Positions 7,898 through 15,778 of a DNA stretch of 22,799 nucleotides are shown here, in pieces (the stretch's first letter is position 1; the number at the start of each line of letters is the position of its first letter). The position numbers were made by a program, and so were the translations under genes. The stretch spans positions 1 to 22,799 of the IMG/VR virus record IMGVR_UViG_3300050821_024075. The stretch is one strand, 5' to 3'. Under the pieces are notes generated by a model. It did not search any database. It saw only the letters and a list, made by a program, of their open reading frames with translations, and had not been told where the DNA came from. The DNA comes from a virus.

Positions 7898-9280
7898 TTA
7901 AGGCGCGATCTGCTGCAGAAAAGCGTTTGGCTGCCGCGTGTTCGGCCAGATCGCCAGTCGGGCGATCGTGCCGTCCAGCTGATGTACGCCATTGCCATTG
8001 GCCCCAATGACGATGCGCGCTGGTGTGAACATCTCGGCCGTGCCGCCATAGGTATTAAGGGAACCGCTGTAGACGATCGCCTGGTCGTTGGTCTGCAAGG
8101 TGTAGGCGACCGGCCATTGCGTGTTCTGCGGCCAAACCCCTCCGCTGGGCGCGCCCCAGGCCGTGTTGTTCGAGGTGATGCCGCCGCTGAGTCGCCCCGA
8201 GCCGCTGCCGCGGTCGATATCGATCCGCTGCAGGTTGTCGCCCTCGTCGATCTGCAACGGCGTCTGCGTCGTGCCATAGCTCGTCGGCAGCTCCGGGGTC
8301 GCCAGCACATAGGCGGTGACCGCCTGGCCAAATGCCGGCGACGGTGATGAAATCAGCCTGACGCGTCACCGCCGCACCGTTGGTGTAGATAAGGCTCGTC
8401 GCGCCCTGGCCTTGTTCGAGCTGAGCGGGGCCAAAGCGGAATGTGACGTTGATCGTTTGCGCTCCCGTCCATGCACAACTGAGGAAGTGGTTGACGTAGG
8501 CGGTCGATGCGTTGTTGAGCGTTTGGGCTCCTTGCACGCGGCCCAACCCCAAGGTCGTCGCGGTGGGCATGCTCATCGCCGTTCCGAGCTGCGTCAGAAA
8601 CGATCCGCTCGAATTATAGATGTCGATAAAATACGTGCAGCCCGATAGCGTCGATGCGGAGCCGGCGCTCACGCGCCAAAACCAACTGCCCGTCCAGATC
8701 TGACCATTCGACGCGGCGATCGCGGTGTTGTTCGTGTTGAAATTGATGTTGAAACTGCCCGAACTGGCCACGTTGCCCGCAAGATTGAGATCGAAATACG
8801 GCAGCCCGTTCTCCGTCCCCGTCCCTGCCACCGAGATCACCAAACCGCCCGATTGCGAGTAGCTCCAACCCGTCGGCATCGAGCCCGGCGAACCCGCCAC
8901 CGCGCCGGCCATTTCGTTATAGGGCTGACCGTTGGTGCGACTTTCCTCGACGAGCAGCCCCTGATTGGTGACGCGCGGCTGACCGTTGGGGAACGAGATG
9001 ACGTTGCCGGCGCTGTCCTGTGCGGTGCCGGCCAGGCACGGACCACGTTGAGGCAGGTCGCTGCCGCACGGCAGCCGCTCTTTCCTCCCCAATACCGGCC
9101 TTGGACGAAATTGAGGTCGAGCGCCGCGCCCGGCAGCACCCAACCCTGTGCGCCCAGTTGATCCCGTTGCCTGAGCCGATCAGCATTTGCGTTGCCGATG
9201 ATGAGGATAGCCAGGGCCAAGCCGCCGATTAGCCGCGACCCGGCCCCTAGGGCGAATTTTCCGCGCATCGGGCTACTCAT
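7898..9280 (-). pseudogene. Secreted fibre-like protein with LamG-like end, broken by two frameshifts
   Basis: Three frames join into a protein of about 460 residues. The first piece (from ATG 9280, or ATG 9268) starts with a signal peptide ending IIGNANA, then ALDLNFVQGRYWGG. The second holds GNVISFPNGQPRVTNQGLLVEESRTN, a segment common in phage fibre or head-spike proteins, followed by a beta-rich domain with WSYSQSGG and FNINFNTNN. The third ends with LDGTIARLAIWPNTRQ, like the end of a LamG/concanavalin domain. The first break (about 9030-9036) is repaired by one added base (giving RASAGTAQD). The second (about 8333-8341) needs one base removed or two added. The start overlaps the stop of the preceding fibre-like gene. 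Confidence 0.72.
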
Positions 9281-10013
9281 CGCGATCGGTGGATACCAGC
9301 AGCGTCTCGACCTCGCCGGAAAGCGGCGTATACCCGCCCGAACCCGTCTCGACGAGCGCATATAGATAGGTCGCGCCGGCGAGCGCCTTGAACGGCAGCG
9401 CCGGGATCATCGCGTTGTTGCTTGAGCAGGGCGAGAACCACTGCGCGGTGCCGTCATTGGTCTTCTGCCATGACGCGCAGGTAAGCGTCCCGATGTAAGA
9501 ACCGCCGGTGACATCCGCCGCGTAAGGGCCGACATAGGCCGACTGATCCTTGAGGCTCGCGACCGTGATCCCCGAGTTCGAGAACAGGTGCCAATACTGC
9601 GTCGGCGGCGCCGAAGAGCCGGTATAGCTGGTCTCGGCAAACGCCGCGGTAAGCTTGCCGGTGCCGGCATTGGTGCCAGTGACGGTAATCTGCGTCGGCG
9701 TGACATTGCCGCTCGTGTTGTTGGCGATCAGCTGCGAGCCGGTATAGGCGGTCGTATTAGCCGGCCGCGTCACCGCGCCCGAGCCGTTGATAGTGGCCAG
9801 CGTGTTGATCGTCACCGTGCCACCAACCGGGAGCGGCAATACAGCGCTGGGCGGCACCGTGCCGCCGCTGCCGTTCGGAATGACGAGCTCCGCCGGCGGC
9901 GAGAGCGCGCCCGGTTGCAATGCTTGAAACGGGCCCTGACTGTTGTCGGCGTTCGCCGGCGCGGCCAGCGCGAGCAGCAGCGGGACCGCTAGGCCGAAAT
10001 ATTTTGGATTCAT
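9273..10013 (-). CDS. Secreted fibre-like protein with signal peptide
   Basis: A 246-residue protein. I chose the ATG at 10013 because AAGGA lies 8 bases upstream and because translation then starts with a clear Sec signal peptide (MNPKYFGLAVPLLLALAAPANA). The mature part is Gly-, Ser- and Thr-rich and beta-like (TINGSGAVTRPANTTAYT, then LIANNTSGNVTPTQITV), as in phage fibre or decoration proteins. The C-terminus has a YLYALVETGSGGYTPLSG segment. Its function is unknown. It sits between the tail terminator and a second secreted fibre-like gene, which starts inside its stop region. A signal peptide is unusual for a virion structural protein, so it may be a cargo gene acting in the envelope. 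Confidence 0.7.
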   Translation of the reverse strand: MNPKYFGLAVPLLLALAAPANADNSQGPFQALQPGALSPPAELVIPNGSGGTVPPSAVLPLPVGGTVTINTLATINGSGAVTRPANTTAYTGSQLIANNTSGNVTPTQITVTGTNAGTGKLTAAFAETSYTGSSAPPTQYWHLFSNSGITVASLKDQSAYVGPYAADVTGGSYIGTLTCASWQKTNDGTAQWFSPCSSNNAMIPALPFKALAGATYLYALVETGSGGYTPLSGEVETLLVSTDRDE

Positions 10014-10047
10014 CGAATGGTCCTTGGGATGGTGGCGTTTTCTCGTT

Positions 10048-10152
10048 GTCATTCCCGCGAAAGCGGGAACCCATGGACACAGGCCTCCTGGAGCCTGGCT
10101 CCGCCCGTGCTCATGGTTCCGAGTTCAGCCTTTCAGGCCGCCCCGGAATGAC
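10048..10152. repeat. Composite palindromic intergenic repeat, copy 3
   Basis: It starts GTCATTCCCGC-GAAA-GCGGGAA and ends CCCCGGAATGAC, like 835-939 and 4544-4649, but the second hairpin stem has diverged (TTCCGAGTTCAGCC against GGCCGCCCCGGAA). It contains an extra small palindrome (GGCCTCCTGGAGCC region). It lies between the tail terminator and the secreted fibre-like gene. Confidence 0.8.
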
Positions 10153-10161
10153 CTTTCTTGG

Positions 10162-10599
10162 TCAACCGACGCAGAGAATCTCGATCGGCACGATGGCGAC
10201 CGCCTGGTCGCCGAGCACGCCCTCATCGGTCTCGACCTTGCCGGCGATATAGGCGTGCTGCACCGTTTCCGGCAGGCCGAGATCCTGAAGCCCGGTCGTC
10301 ACCGATGGTGCCAGCGCCGCCTCGACCGCGTCGAGCAGCGGGTTGAGCACCGTCGCCGGCGCGAGATAAGGGTCGCTCGAATGCACGTAGACATAGACAT
10401 CGACCGACAGCGTCCACACGGTCGGCGCGCCCAGCGTGTTGATCTTCGCCAGCTCGCTCTTTTGCGCCATGAACAGCGCCGGCTGCTCGGCCGGCGCGAC
10501 ATCGCTCCAATGCCGCAGGCGCCGGTCGACGACCGTGAAATCCGCCGCACTCTCAAGCAGCCCAAACAGCGCGGCATAAATCGGCTCGCGGCTGATCAT
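10162..10599 (-). CDS. Tail terminator-like protein
   Basis: A 145-residue protein in the position of the tail terminator (gpU/gp17-like), which caps the tail tube and joins it to the head. It begins MISREPIYAALFGLLESA and has a strand-rich centre (TVWTLSVDVYVYVHSSD) followed by helices (LNPLLDAVEAAL) and a final strand pair (VAIVPIEILCVG). This is the common pattern in this fold. The ATG at 10599 overlaps the stop of the gp10-like gene (ATGA), showing translational coupling. The assignment rests on position plus this pattern. Confidence 0.72.
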   Translation of the reverse strand: MISREPIYAALFGLLESAADFTVVDRRLRHWSDVAPAEQPALFMAQKSELAKINTLGAPTVWTLSVDVYVYVHSSDPYLAPATVLNPLLDAVEAALAPSVTTGLQDLGLPETVQHAYIAGKVETDEGVLGDQAVAIVPIEILCVG

Positions 10600-11072
10600 C
10601 CCTGCACCGCCTCGACCGCCGCGGCTTGGATCGCGGCCTGGATTTCGGGCGCGGTTTCGTCGAGTGCCGAGCGCATGAAAGAGCGCTCGGGCATCGTCAC
10701 CGCCGGCAGCTGCACGCGCTTGAAGAAACGCTGCTGGCCGCGCCATGGGAACGCCAGCGCCCGTGCGCTTTGCGGCAGGATCGCACGCGCCGGGATCGTG
10801 CCCCCATATTCGTGGATCGCGGCATAAGGCGCATCACTGGTGACCGAGGCGCTGACGCCCATCCCTGCCCGCTCGACATTGACCGCGATGCTGCCGGCGA
10901 GCCGCCCGCTGCGTTGCTGCAGCACGGCACCCGAGAGGTTGCGCTCGACGCGGTCGCGCAACACGCCGCCCAGCCGTTCGACCTCTTGCGCCAGGCGCTC
11001 GGCAAGCGTCTGCGGCAGCGCTTCGAGCCGCGCGGTCAGCGTGTCGAGGCCACTGATCGATGCGCTGATCAT
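10596..11072 (-). CDS. HK97 gp10-like head-tail protein
   Basis: A 158-residue protein with the HK97-gp10-like pattern: LDTLTARLEALPQTLAERL at the start, RSGRLAGSIAV in the middle, then YAAIHEYGGTIP and the late PERSFMRSALDE motif. In siphophages this protein acts in head-tail joining or tail completion. It overlaps the upstream connector stop (ATGA at 11069-11072) and the downstream terminator start in the same way, so three genes form a coupled set. Confidence 0.88.
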   Translation of the reverse strand: MISASISGLDTLTARLEALPQTLAERLAQEVERLGGVLRDRVERNLSGAVLQQRSGRLAGSIAVNVERAGMGVSASVTSDAPYAAIHEYGGTIPARAILPQSARALAFPWRGQQRFFKRVQLPAVTMPERSFMRSALDETAPEIQAAIQAAAVEAVQG

Positions 11073-11707
11073 AGCGCCGCCGCCATCGTCGCTGTGTCGG
11101 TCGCGGTCGCCGCCAACCCGCGCGCAAAGCCCGAGACCGGCGCGACGACCTGGTATTGCTGGAGCAGCGTCTTCACGTCGTCGCTCATGTCTTTTTGCGA
11201 GTAGGTGACGGTCTCGCCGCTCATCAGCGCCTTTGACACTTCACCGATCCGGCTGCGTTCGCGATAACGCTGGCACACCAGCTCGATGCAGGCCTGCCTG
11301 ATATCGGGCGGCACGCTCGCATAGCCGGCGGTGTAGGTGACGATGACGTTCTGCGCCCGCCGACTGAACACATAACCGCGCAGCGCGAGCTCGGTCGGGC
11401 TGAACACATAGCCCGCGCCAAACCCGCCGGTGGCCGGGGCCGGCGGGATCACGATCCCGTCGATCGACAGCGCCAGCACCGCGCTCACCGGAAAATTGGC
11501 AAACGCCATGCGCTGCCCGCCATTGCCGTCGCGCAACTCGATCCAGTCGCTCACCGCGATCTGCCGTTGCAGCCAGCTCTGGATAAACTGGCTCGCCGCG
11601 GTGATGAGGCGCGTCAACAGCGCGTCATCGGTCGCCGGAAACGGGTTTTGTCCGGTCTGCAGCCACGCCGTAACGTCGCTCAGCTGACAAAGGTCGCCAA
11701 AGGCCAT
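11069..11707 (-). CDS. Head-tail connector/adaptor (gp6-like)
   Basis: A 212-residue protein following the major capsid gene. The N-terminus (LCQLSDVTAWLQTG, then DDALLTRLITAASQFIQSWLQR) is the helical opening of gp6/gp15-type connectors that bind the portal from below. The later part has ELRDGNGGQRMAF and a final helical segment (PPDIRQACIELVCQRYRERSRIGEVSKA). GGGAG lies 7 bases before the ATG at 11707. The repeat at 11722-11824 separates it from the capsid stop. Intact. Confidence 0.85.
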   Translation of the reverse strand: MAFGDLCQLSDVTAWLQTGQNPFPATDDALLTRLITAASQFIQSWLQRQIAVSDWIELRDGNGGQRMAFANFPVSAVLALSIDGIVIPPAPATGGFGAGYVFSPTELALRGYVFSRRAQNVIVTYTAGYASVPPDIRQACIELVCQRYRERSRIGEVSKALMSGETVTYSQKDMSDDVKTLLQQYQVVAPVSGFARGLAATATDTATMAAAL

Positions 11708-11721
11708 GTAGTTCTCCCGTT

Positions 11722-11824
11722 GTCATTGCGAGGAGCCGTGAGGCGAGGAAGCAATCTCGCGCGGAGGAGTCTTCGGTGGATCGAGATTGCTTCCCCTCGG
11801 GCCAAGCCCGAGGTTCGCAATGAC
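11722..11824. repeat. Palindromic intergenic repeat, third type
   Basis: The outer arms are GTCATTGCGA and TTCGCAATGAC. The inner arms GAAGCAATCTCG and CGAGATTGCTTC match perfectly over 12 bp, and there is a small GGGC/GCCC hairpin near 11797-11812. This type is common between genes in Bradyrhizobium-like genomes. Here it lies between capsid and connector. Confidence 0.85.
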
Positions 11825-11833
11825 AATCTGCGG

Positions 11834-13323
11834 TCAACCGTTGCCGATATTGGTGATGACGCCCATCGCAAACGGCGCGTAGACCGCGAACACCTCTTCG
11901 GCGTAGACCCCGACCTGGCGCTGGCGGGTCACGATCGGCCAGTCGATCTGGTAGTAGTCCTGCCGCGTCTTGACCTCGGCGACATTCGGCACTTCGTTCG
12001 ACTGGTACTGCACCGGCAAATTCTCGGCCCAGCCGATGATCGTGCCGGGCGGTACCTTCGGGTGGATGCGGATCGGAATGCGCAGACCGCCATTGAGCGC
12101 ATACGGGTTGAAGTAGAACGACACCGCGCCCGCCGCCGCGAGGTCATAGGGGTTGCCGTCGTCATTCACATTGTAACGCAACAGCGGCGACGAAGCGTTC
12201 GACAGCACCTTGGCGGTGATGTTCTTCAGCTCCTGCACGTTGACATAAAGCACGGTCGGCGAGAGCTGGTAGTTGTTCCACATCGTCTGGAACATCGTGT
12301 CGATCTCGACCACCGAGCCGCGCCCCGACGAGGTGAGCGGCGTGCCGGTGCCGGCGGTGCCCGTCGCCTGCGTCGCGACATAGGCGTTCGACCCGCTCTT
12401 GAATGCGCTCGTCAGCAGCCCGTCATAGGCGTAATTCGGATTGGCCGAATTGTCGGCGGTGATCGCGGTCTGCGCCTGCTGACCGCTGGTGACCGGCGCC
12501 GAGAAGGCGGCGCTGTTGACCGTGGTGATCGCCTGCAACGTTTCGGCGCCGGTCGCGGTGCCGACATACCAGGCATAGGCGACCGCACCGGCGAGCGGCG
12601 TGACGGTCGCCGACAAGGTCTGACCCGATGTCACCGCCTGGCTCGTCTCGGCGCTGACGTTGGACGACCCGCCGGAGAGCGTATAGGTGGCGCCGTCGGC
12701 GCCGGTGATGGTCTTTGTCGCGGCGACACCGCCCGATACGCTCGAATTCTGGTAGCCTTCGAGTGTCAGACCGACAACCTTCACGTAATAGGTTGCGGCC
12801 GGCAGCGTCGCGCCGCTACCCGCGGCCGACAGCACCGGTGTCGCCGGCACGCCAGTTGCAGCGAGGCGTTGCCGCCGAGGATCGCCATCTCCTCCTTCAG
12901 CATCATCTTCTGCAGCAGGCGGAAGGTCATGCGCGCCTGGATGTCTTCAAAGTCGCGGCCGGCACTGATCGCCTCGTAGGTCGCCGCGTCCTCCTCGCCG
13001 ATCGTGACAAACGTCGCCGATTTCGTGGCCGTCTGGTACGACATCTGCGCCGAGCGCTGGCCTTCCGGTACCCAGCCCATCGCGTCAAAGCCGGAGCCGA
13101 CCAGCGCGCTCACCTGCCGCCAATGCGTCGCGGTGCCAGTGCCGCCACCGACACGCGGGATAACATTCCGGATCGGTGTGACAAACGGATAGAGGTTTTT
13201 CGCCGGCGCCTGCAAATCGAACGCAACCAGGCCGGTGCCGGTGTTGATCGTCTTGGCGATCTGGTCGCTGGGCGAGCGCAGCGCGCCCTTGACCAGATCG
13301 AGCGTGTCTAGTGTCGGGTTCAT
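11834..13323 (-). pseudogene. Major capsid protein with Ig-like insert, one frameshift
   Basis: Two frames join at about 12850-12853 into a protein of about 496 residues. One added G (giving ASLQLGVPATP) restores the frame. The first part (residues about 1-155) includes NLYPFVTPIRNVIPRVGG, GWVPEGQRSAQMSY and FLLQ-like helices (MTFRLLQKMMLKEEMAILGGN), consistent with an HK97-fold capsid of the kind that follows a protease. Then comes a Ser/Thr/Gly-rich stretch of about 125 residues that looks like two Ig/FN3-type beta modules (TYYVKVVGLTLEGYQNSS, AYAWYVGTATG). The last third returns to capsid-like sequence and ends VFAVYAPFAMGVITNIGNG. GGAGGG lies 11 bases before the ATG. Confidence 0.82.
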
Positions 13324-13350
13324 CGGGTCATTTCCCTCCGCTCGGGCAAC

Positions 13351-13373
13351 AAAAAACCCGCCGAAGCGGCGGG
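13351..13373 (-). terminator. Rho-independent terminator after the toxin gene
   Basis: On the minus strand CCCGCCG and CGGCGGG pair over 7 bp with a 3-base loop, followed by six T. It lies 28 bases past the toxin stop and only 27 bases before the capsid start, so it would end the toxin-antitoxin transcript and also attenuate read-through into the capsid gene. Confidence 0.9.
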
Positions 13374-13401
13374 TTGGGTAAAAAGTGAGTAGGTCCTGAG
13401 G

Positions 13402-14133
13402 TTAGATCAGGCGTGGGTCATTGAAATCTTCTCGGCGAAACTCCAGCGACTGGCGCGGACTTTCGCACCATGCCCGGATCAGTTGTGCCCCGGGCATGAT
13501 GTGCCAGGTTTGCTCTCGCCGCGGCCGACGCTCGGCAAAAGCCGACGGCGACAATATCGCGCAATTCATTCCCCCACGCCGATCGCGCACCGACGCGTAA
13601 CGAATGGCATCAACACCCCCTGCCCTCGCCGCATCCGCCAAATCCTGACATCCCGCATAATCGACAGGCTGTCCCCAGATCTCCGCATCGCGGTCGAGCG
13701 GCGCTTTGCAGAGGTTCAGCGCCAGCAAAAATCGACAGCGAACGGAAAACACGGTGTGCTCGACTGCCGAGGATGGAAGTTTCACCCCCGGTGCTTCCGC
13801 AAAAAACAAAAGTCGATAAAAGCTCGTTTCCGCGACGGCGGTTTGCGGCATCTCCGAACAATAGAATACCCCCTCCCGCTGACCAGCTCTTCGAAACCGA
13901 GAGCCATGAGGATAGGGCGCGTATCGGAAGGGCGTTGCCAGCAGATAGTGCAACTTCTCGCATTCCGCCGGCAGGCGTGGCTTGCTGCGCTCCAGTATCG
14001 CTTCGAGCAACTCTTGCTCGTCGAGCGTGTCGGTTAATCGCATCGTCGACGCTTTTGCCTGAGACTCGACAGCACGCCACAAATCGGCATTCCACGCGTG
14101 GGCTTCAGAGCGGAGCGCGTCGGGAGTCCACAT
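13402..14133 (-). CDS. RES-domain toxin of a toxin-antitoxin pair
   Basis: A 243-residue protein with the RES fold pattern: an Arg-rich segment at 70-82 (FRYAPYPHGSRFRRAG), then GVFYCSEMPQTAVAETSFYR with the key Glu near 102, and the ILSPSAF motif with the key Ser near 195. RES toxins (for example MbcT) consume NAD+, stopping growth. The ATG lies inside the end of the antitoxin gene (29-base overlap), the usual order of the Xre-RES family with antitoxin first. The terminator at 13351-13373 closes the cassette. Intact frame. The cassette sits between head genes. Confidence 0.9.
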   Translation of the reverse strand: MWTPDALRSEAHAWNADLWRAVESQAKASTMRLTDTLDEQELLEAILERSKPRLPAECEKLHYLLATPFRYAPYPHGSRFRRAGQREGVFYCSEMPQTAVAETSFYRLLFFAEAPGVKLPSSAVEHTVFSVRCRFLLALNLCKAPLDRDAEIWGQPVDYAGCQDLADAARAGGVDAIRYASVRDRRGGMNCAILSPSAFAERRPRREQTWHIMPGAQLIRAWCESPRQSLEFRREDFNDPRLI

Positions 14134-14515
14134 ATCGCAGCGCTTCCACCAAACCGGGGACGGTCTGTATCAGATCAAGCGGTCTATCGCCGAGAGCGGT
14201 GTTAGGCGTTCTCATCCAAGACTTGAGTGTGTCGTCGTCACTGCCCACGATCGAATCGAGACTACGGAAAAGCCGCACAAATAACTGTGCCAATTCAAAC
14301 GTTTTTGTTTCGGGTGAGATGACATAATCGCCGCTCCGCAACCGCGACGCCGACGCTTCCGACAGGCCGATGGTACGCGCCACAACCTTGTTGGACAGAC
14401 CAAGAAATCCGGCGGCCCGAATGACGGCCTTGCTCAGTATCATGCCTTCTCGCTCGGCTCCCGGAATGGCCGAGGTCCTTGACGCTCGCGTCGCGGTCTG
14501 CATTCGATCCTTCAT
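14105..14515 (-). CDS. Xre/MbcA-type antitoxin for the RES toxin
   Basis: A protein of about 136 residues. The N-terminal part holds a helix-turn-helix (AAGFLGLSNKVVARTIGLSE, then ASRLRSGDYVI). The C-terminal half is the toxin-binding type (LFRSLDSIVGSDDDTLKSWM, then NTALGDRPLDLIQTVPGLVEAL, as in DUF2384 antitoxins), which plugs the toxin's active site. The ATG at 14515 is 8 bases from a -10-like TATATC, so the message may be nearly leaderless. The internal ATG at 14503 has AAGGA close upstream and is an alternative. I reject the longer frame to 14611 because it would run through the promoter and into the upstream gene. Confidence 0.85.
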   Translation of the reverse strand: MKDRMQTATRASRTSAIPGAEREGMILSKAVIRAAGFLGLSNKVVARTIGLSEASASRLRSGDYVISPETKTFELAQLFVRLFRSLDSIVGSDDDTLKSWMRTPNTALGDRPLDLIQTVPGLVEALRYVDSRRAPL

Positions 14516-14518
14516 AAC

Positions 14519-14542
14519 GCAAGATATAGCCAGTTTTCTTGC
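14519..14542 (-). promoter_or_regulatory. Antitoxin promoter with candidate autoregulatory operator
   Basis: GCAAGA and TCTTGC form a 6-bp inverted repeat with 12 bases between the arms. The -10-like TATATC (minus strand, 14523-14528) overlaps one arm. No strong -35 is visible; CTTTCA lies about 17 bases upstream. Such a palindrome at the start of an Xre antitoxin gene usually binds the antitoxin for self-repression. Confidence 0.55.
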
Positions 14543-14588
14543 ATATGAAAGATACGATGAGTGACCGGTTTCGTCAATCGACCATCGG

Positions 14589-15329
14589 CTAAGCGCGCGG
14601 GCGTGAGCCAAACGGCCTTATCGGGTCGGCATGCGCGGCTTTGATGAGGGTCAGGGTGCGGTCCTCGTCGCTCATGCGGGCCAGCGTGGCGACAACGTCG
14701 TCGGGCGAGGCCCCGGGATAGGCGCTGTCTTCGCGCTTGGTGAGGCTGGCGGTCGCGCGCGCCATGGTCTGCGGCGGCAACGGCGTCGCCTCCAGCTCGG
14801 CGACGCGTTTGGCGAGCGCATCGAGCCGCGGCAGGATTTCGCTGGCAAACGCTTTCATCAGGTCACCGCCCCGTGCCGCTTTGTCGGTGTCGCCCTCGGC
14901 GCCGGCTTCGTGGGCTTCTGGGACAAACCCTTCGCATTTGGCGCCGGCGCGGCACAGCGCGTCGTGCGCCTCTTTGAGATGGCCGAGCAACACCCGCCCA
15001 TGCCGCCCGGCCGCACTGGGCTTGCAGCAATCGCCATCGGTCATCGCCTTGAGGCAATCGTGGACATGGTCGAGCGAAGCCTGGTTGGCGATCGCGTTTG
15101 ACGCCGGCCCAGTGGCGGCAGGCGGCCCGGCTGGGTCGATCTTGTCCTTCCACGCGGCGACGATGCGGTCCCGGATCTGCTGCAGCTCACCTGCGGTGTA
15201 GGGCGCCGTGTTGCTCGCCATATGGACAAAGGCCCAGGCGGCGCGGATATGCCGCTCGGTATCGAGCGGGTAGCGCTTTTTGCCGTCGGCCTGAAAGCCG
15301 GGATCGGCGTGGTCGATGTCCTCCGCCAT
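14589..15329 (-). CDS. DUF6582-like protein between protease and capsid, possible scaffold
   Basis: A 246-residue protein. Residues about 15-65 (KKRYPLDTERHIRAAWAFVH, then YTAGELQQIRDRIVAAW) look like the DUF6582 module common in phage and mobile-element proteins. The centre holds a Cys/His-rich part (DHVHDCLKAMTDGDCCKPS, HDALCRAGAKCEGF). A later helix (LMKAFASEILPRLDALAKRVAELE) suggests a coiled coil. Its place between prohead protease and capsid fits a scaffold. GGGGAG lies 8 bases before the ATG at 15329, just after the protease stop. The frame is intact. The scaffold role is inference. Confidence 0.75.
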   Translation of the reverse strand: MAEDIDHADPGFQADGKKRYPLDTERHIRAAWAFVHMASNTAPYTAGELQQIRDRIVAAWKDKIDPAGPPAATGPASNAIANQASLDHVHDCLKAMTDGDCCKPSAAGRHGRVLLGHLKEAHDALCRAGAKCEGFVPEAHEAGAEGDTDKAARGGDLMKAFASEILPRLDALAKRVAELEATPLPPQTMARATASLTKREDSAYPGASPDDVVATLARMSDEDRTLTLIKAAHADPIRPFGSRPRA

Positions 15330-15333
15330 ATGG

Positions 15334-15773
15334 CTATCTCCCCTGAGGCCGCCCTCCGCCTTCCAGCAATCGAACACCGCCTCGGGGGTTGGCCGGGCGG
15401 TCGACCAGGCTGATCTCGGTGAGCGACAGCGCGGTGATGACATTTCGATCGGCGGGCGAGCGCGCCTTCACCTTGCCGCCGACCGAAAACCCCTTGTAGA
15501 CGCCGCCCGTCACCTTGTCCCAGGCGCGAGGGTCGACGATGCGGGCGCCGACATAAAGCCCCTTGTCATCGACCCCGCCTCCTCGGCGACACCGACCGCC
15601 GACATCTGGTGCATTTCTCGGATATTGGCGAATTTCAAATAATCGCCCAGCGCCGCGGCGAGCGCGTCGCGGGTGATGACCTCGCCCTGGTCGTCCTCGG
15701 CTTCGGTCGAGGCATAACCCCAGACCATCCGCTCGACGGCATCGACCTTGGCGATCGGAGCGTAAAAGCGCAT
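15334..15773 (-). pseudogene. Prohead (head maturation) protease-like protein, one frameshift
   Basis: Two frames join at 15573-15576, a run of four C on the plus strand; one more base restores the frame (EEAGVDDKGLYV). The joined protein, about 147 residues, reads MRFYAPIAKVDAVERMVWGYAS, then DDQGEVITRDALAAALGDYLKF, NIREMHQMSAVG, and VYKGFSVGGKV with LTEISLVDRPANPR near the end. The His of NIREMHQ and the Ser of GFSVGG plus SLVDRPA are the usual landmarks of HK97-type proteases of the XkdF/U35 type. The start is the ATG at 15773 or the GTG at 15782 overlapping the portal stop. The stop is 5 bases from the DUF6582 start. Confidence 0.8.
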
Positions 15774-15778
15774 GCGGA

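Noticed and set aside
11567-12979. Long plus-strand open frame of 470 codons opposite the capsid gene
   Set aside because: It is rich in Arg, Gly and Ala without any recognisable motif and lies opposite a clear capsid gene. In high-GC DNA such antisense frames are common by chance. Similar shadows occur opposite terL (19626-20663) and opposite the portal/beta-helix region (16366-17292, 17683-18684).
14516-14611. Longer antitoxin starting at 14611
   Set aside because: It would begin inside the end of the DUF6582-like gene and run through the promoter/palindrome at 14519-14542. The start at 14515 (or 14503) gives the normal length.
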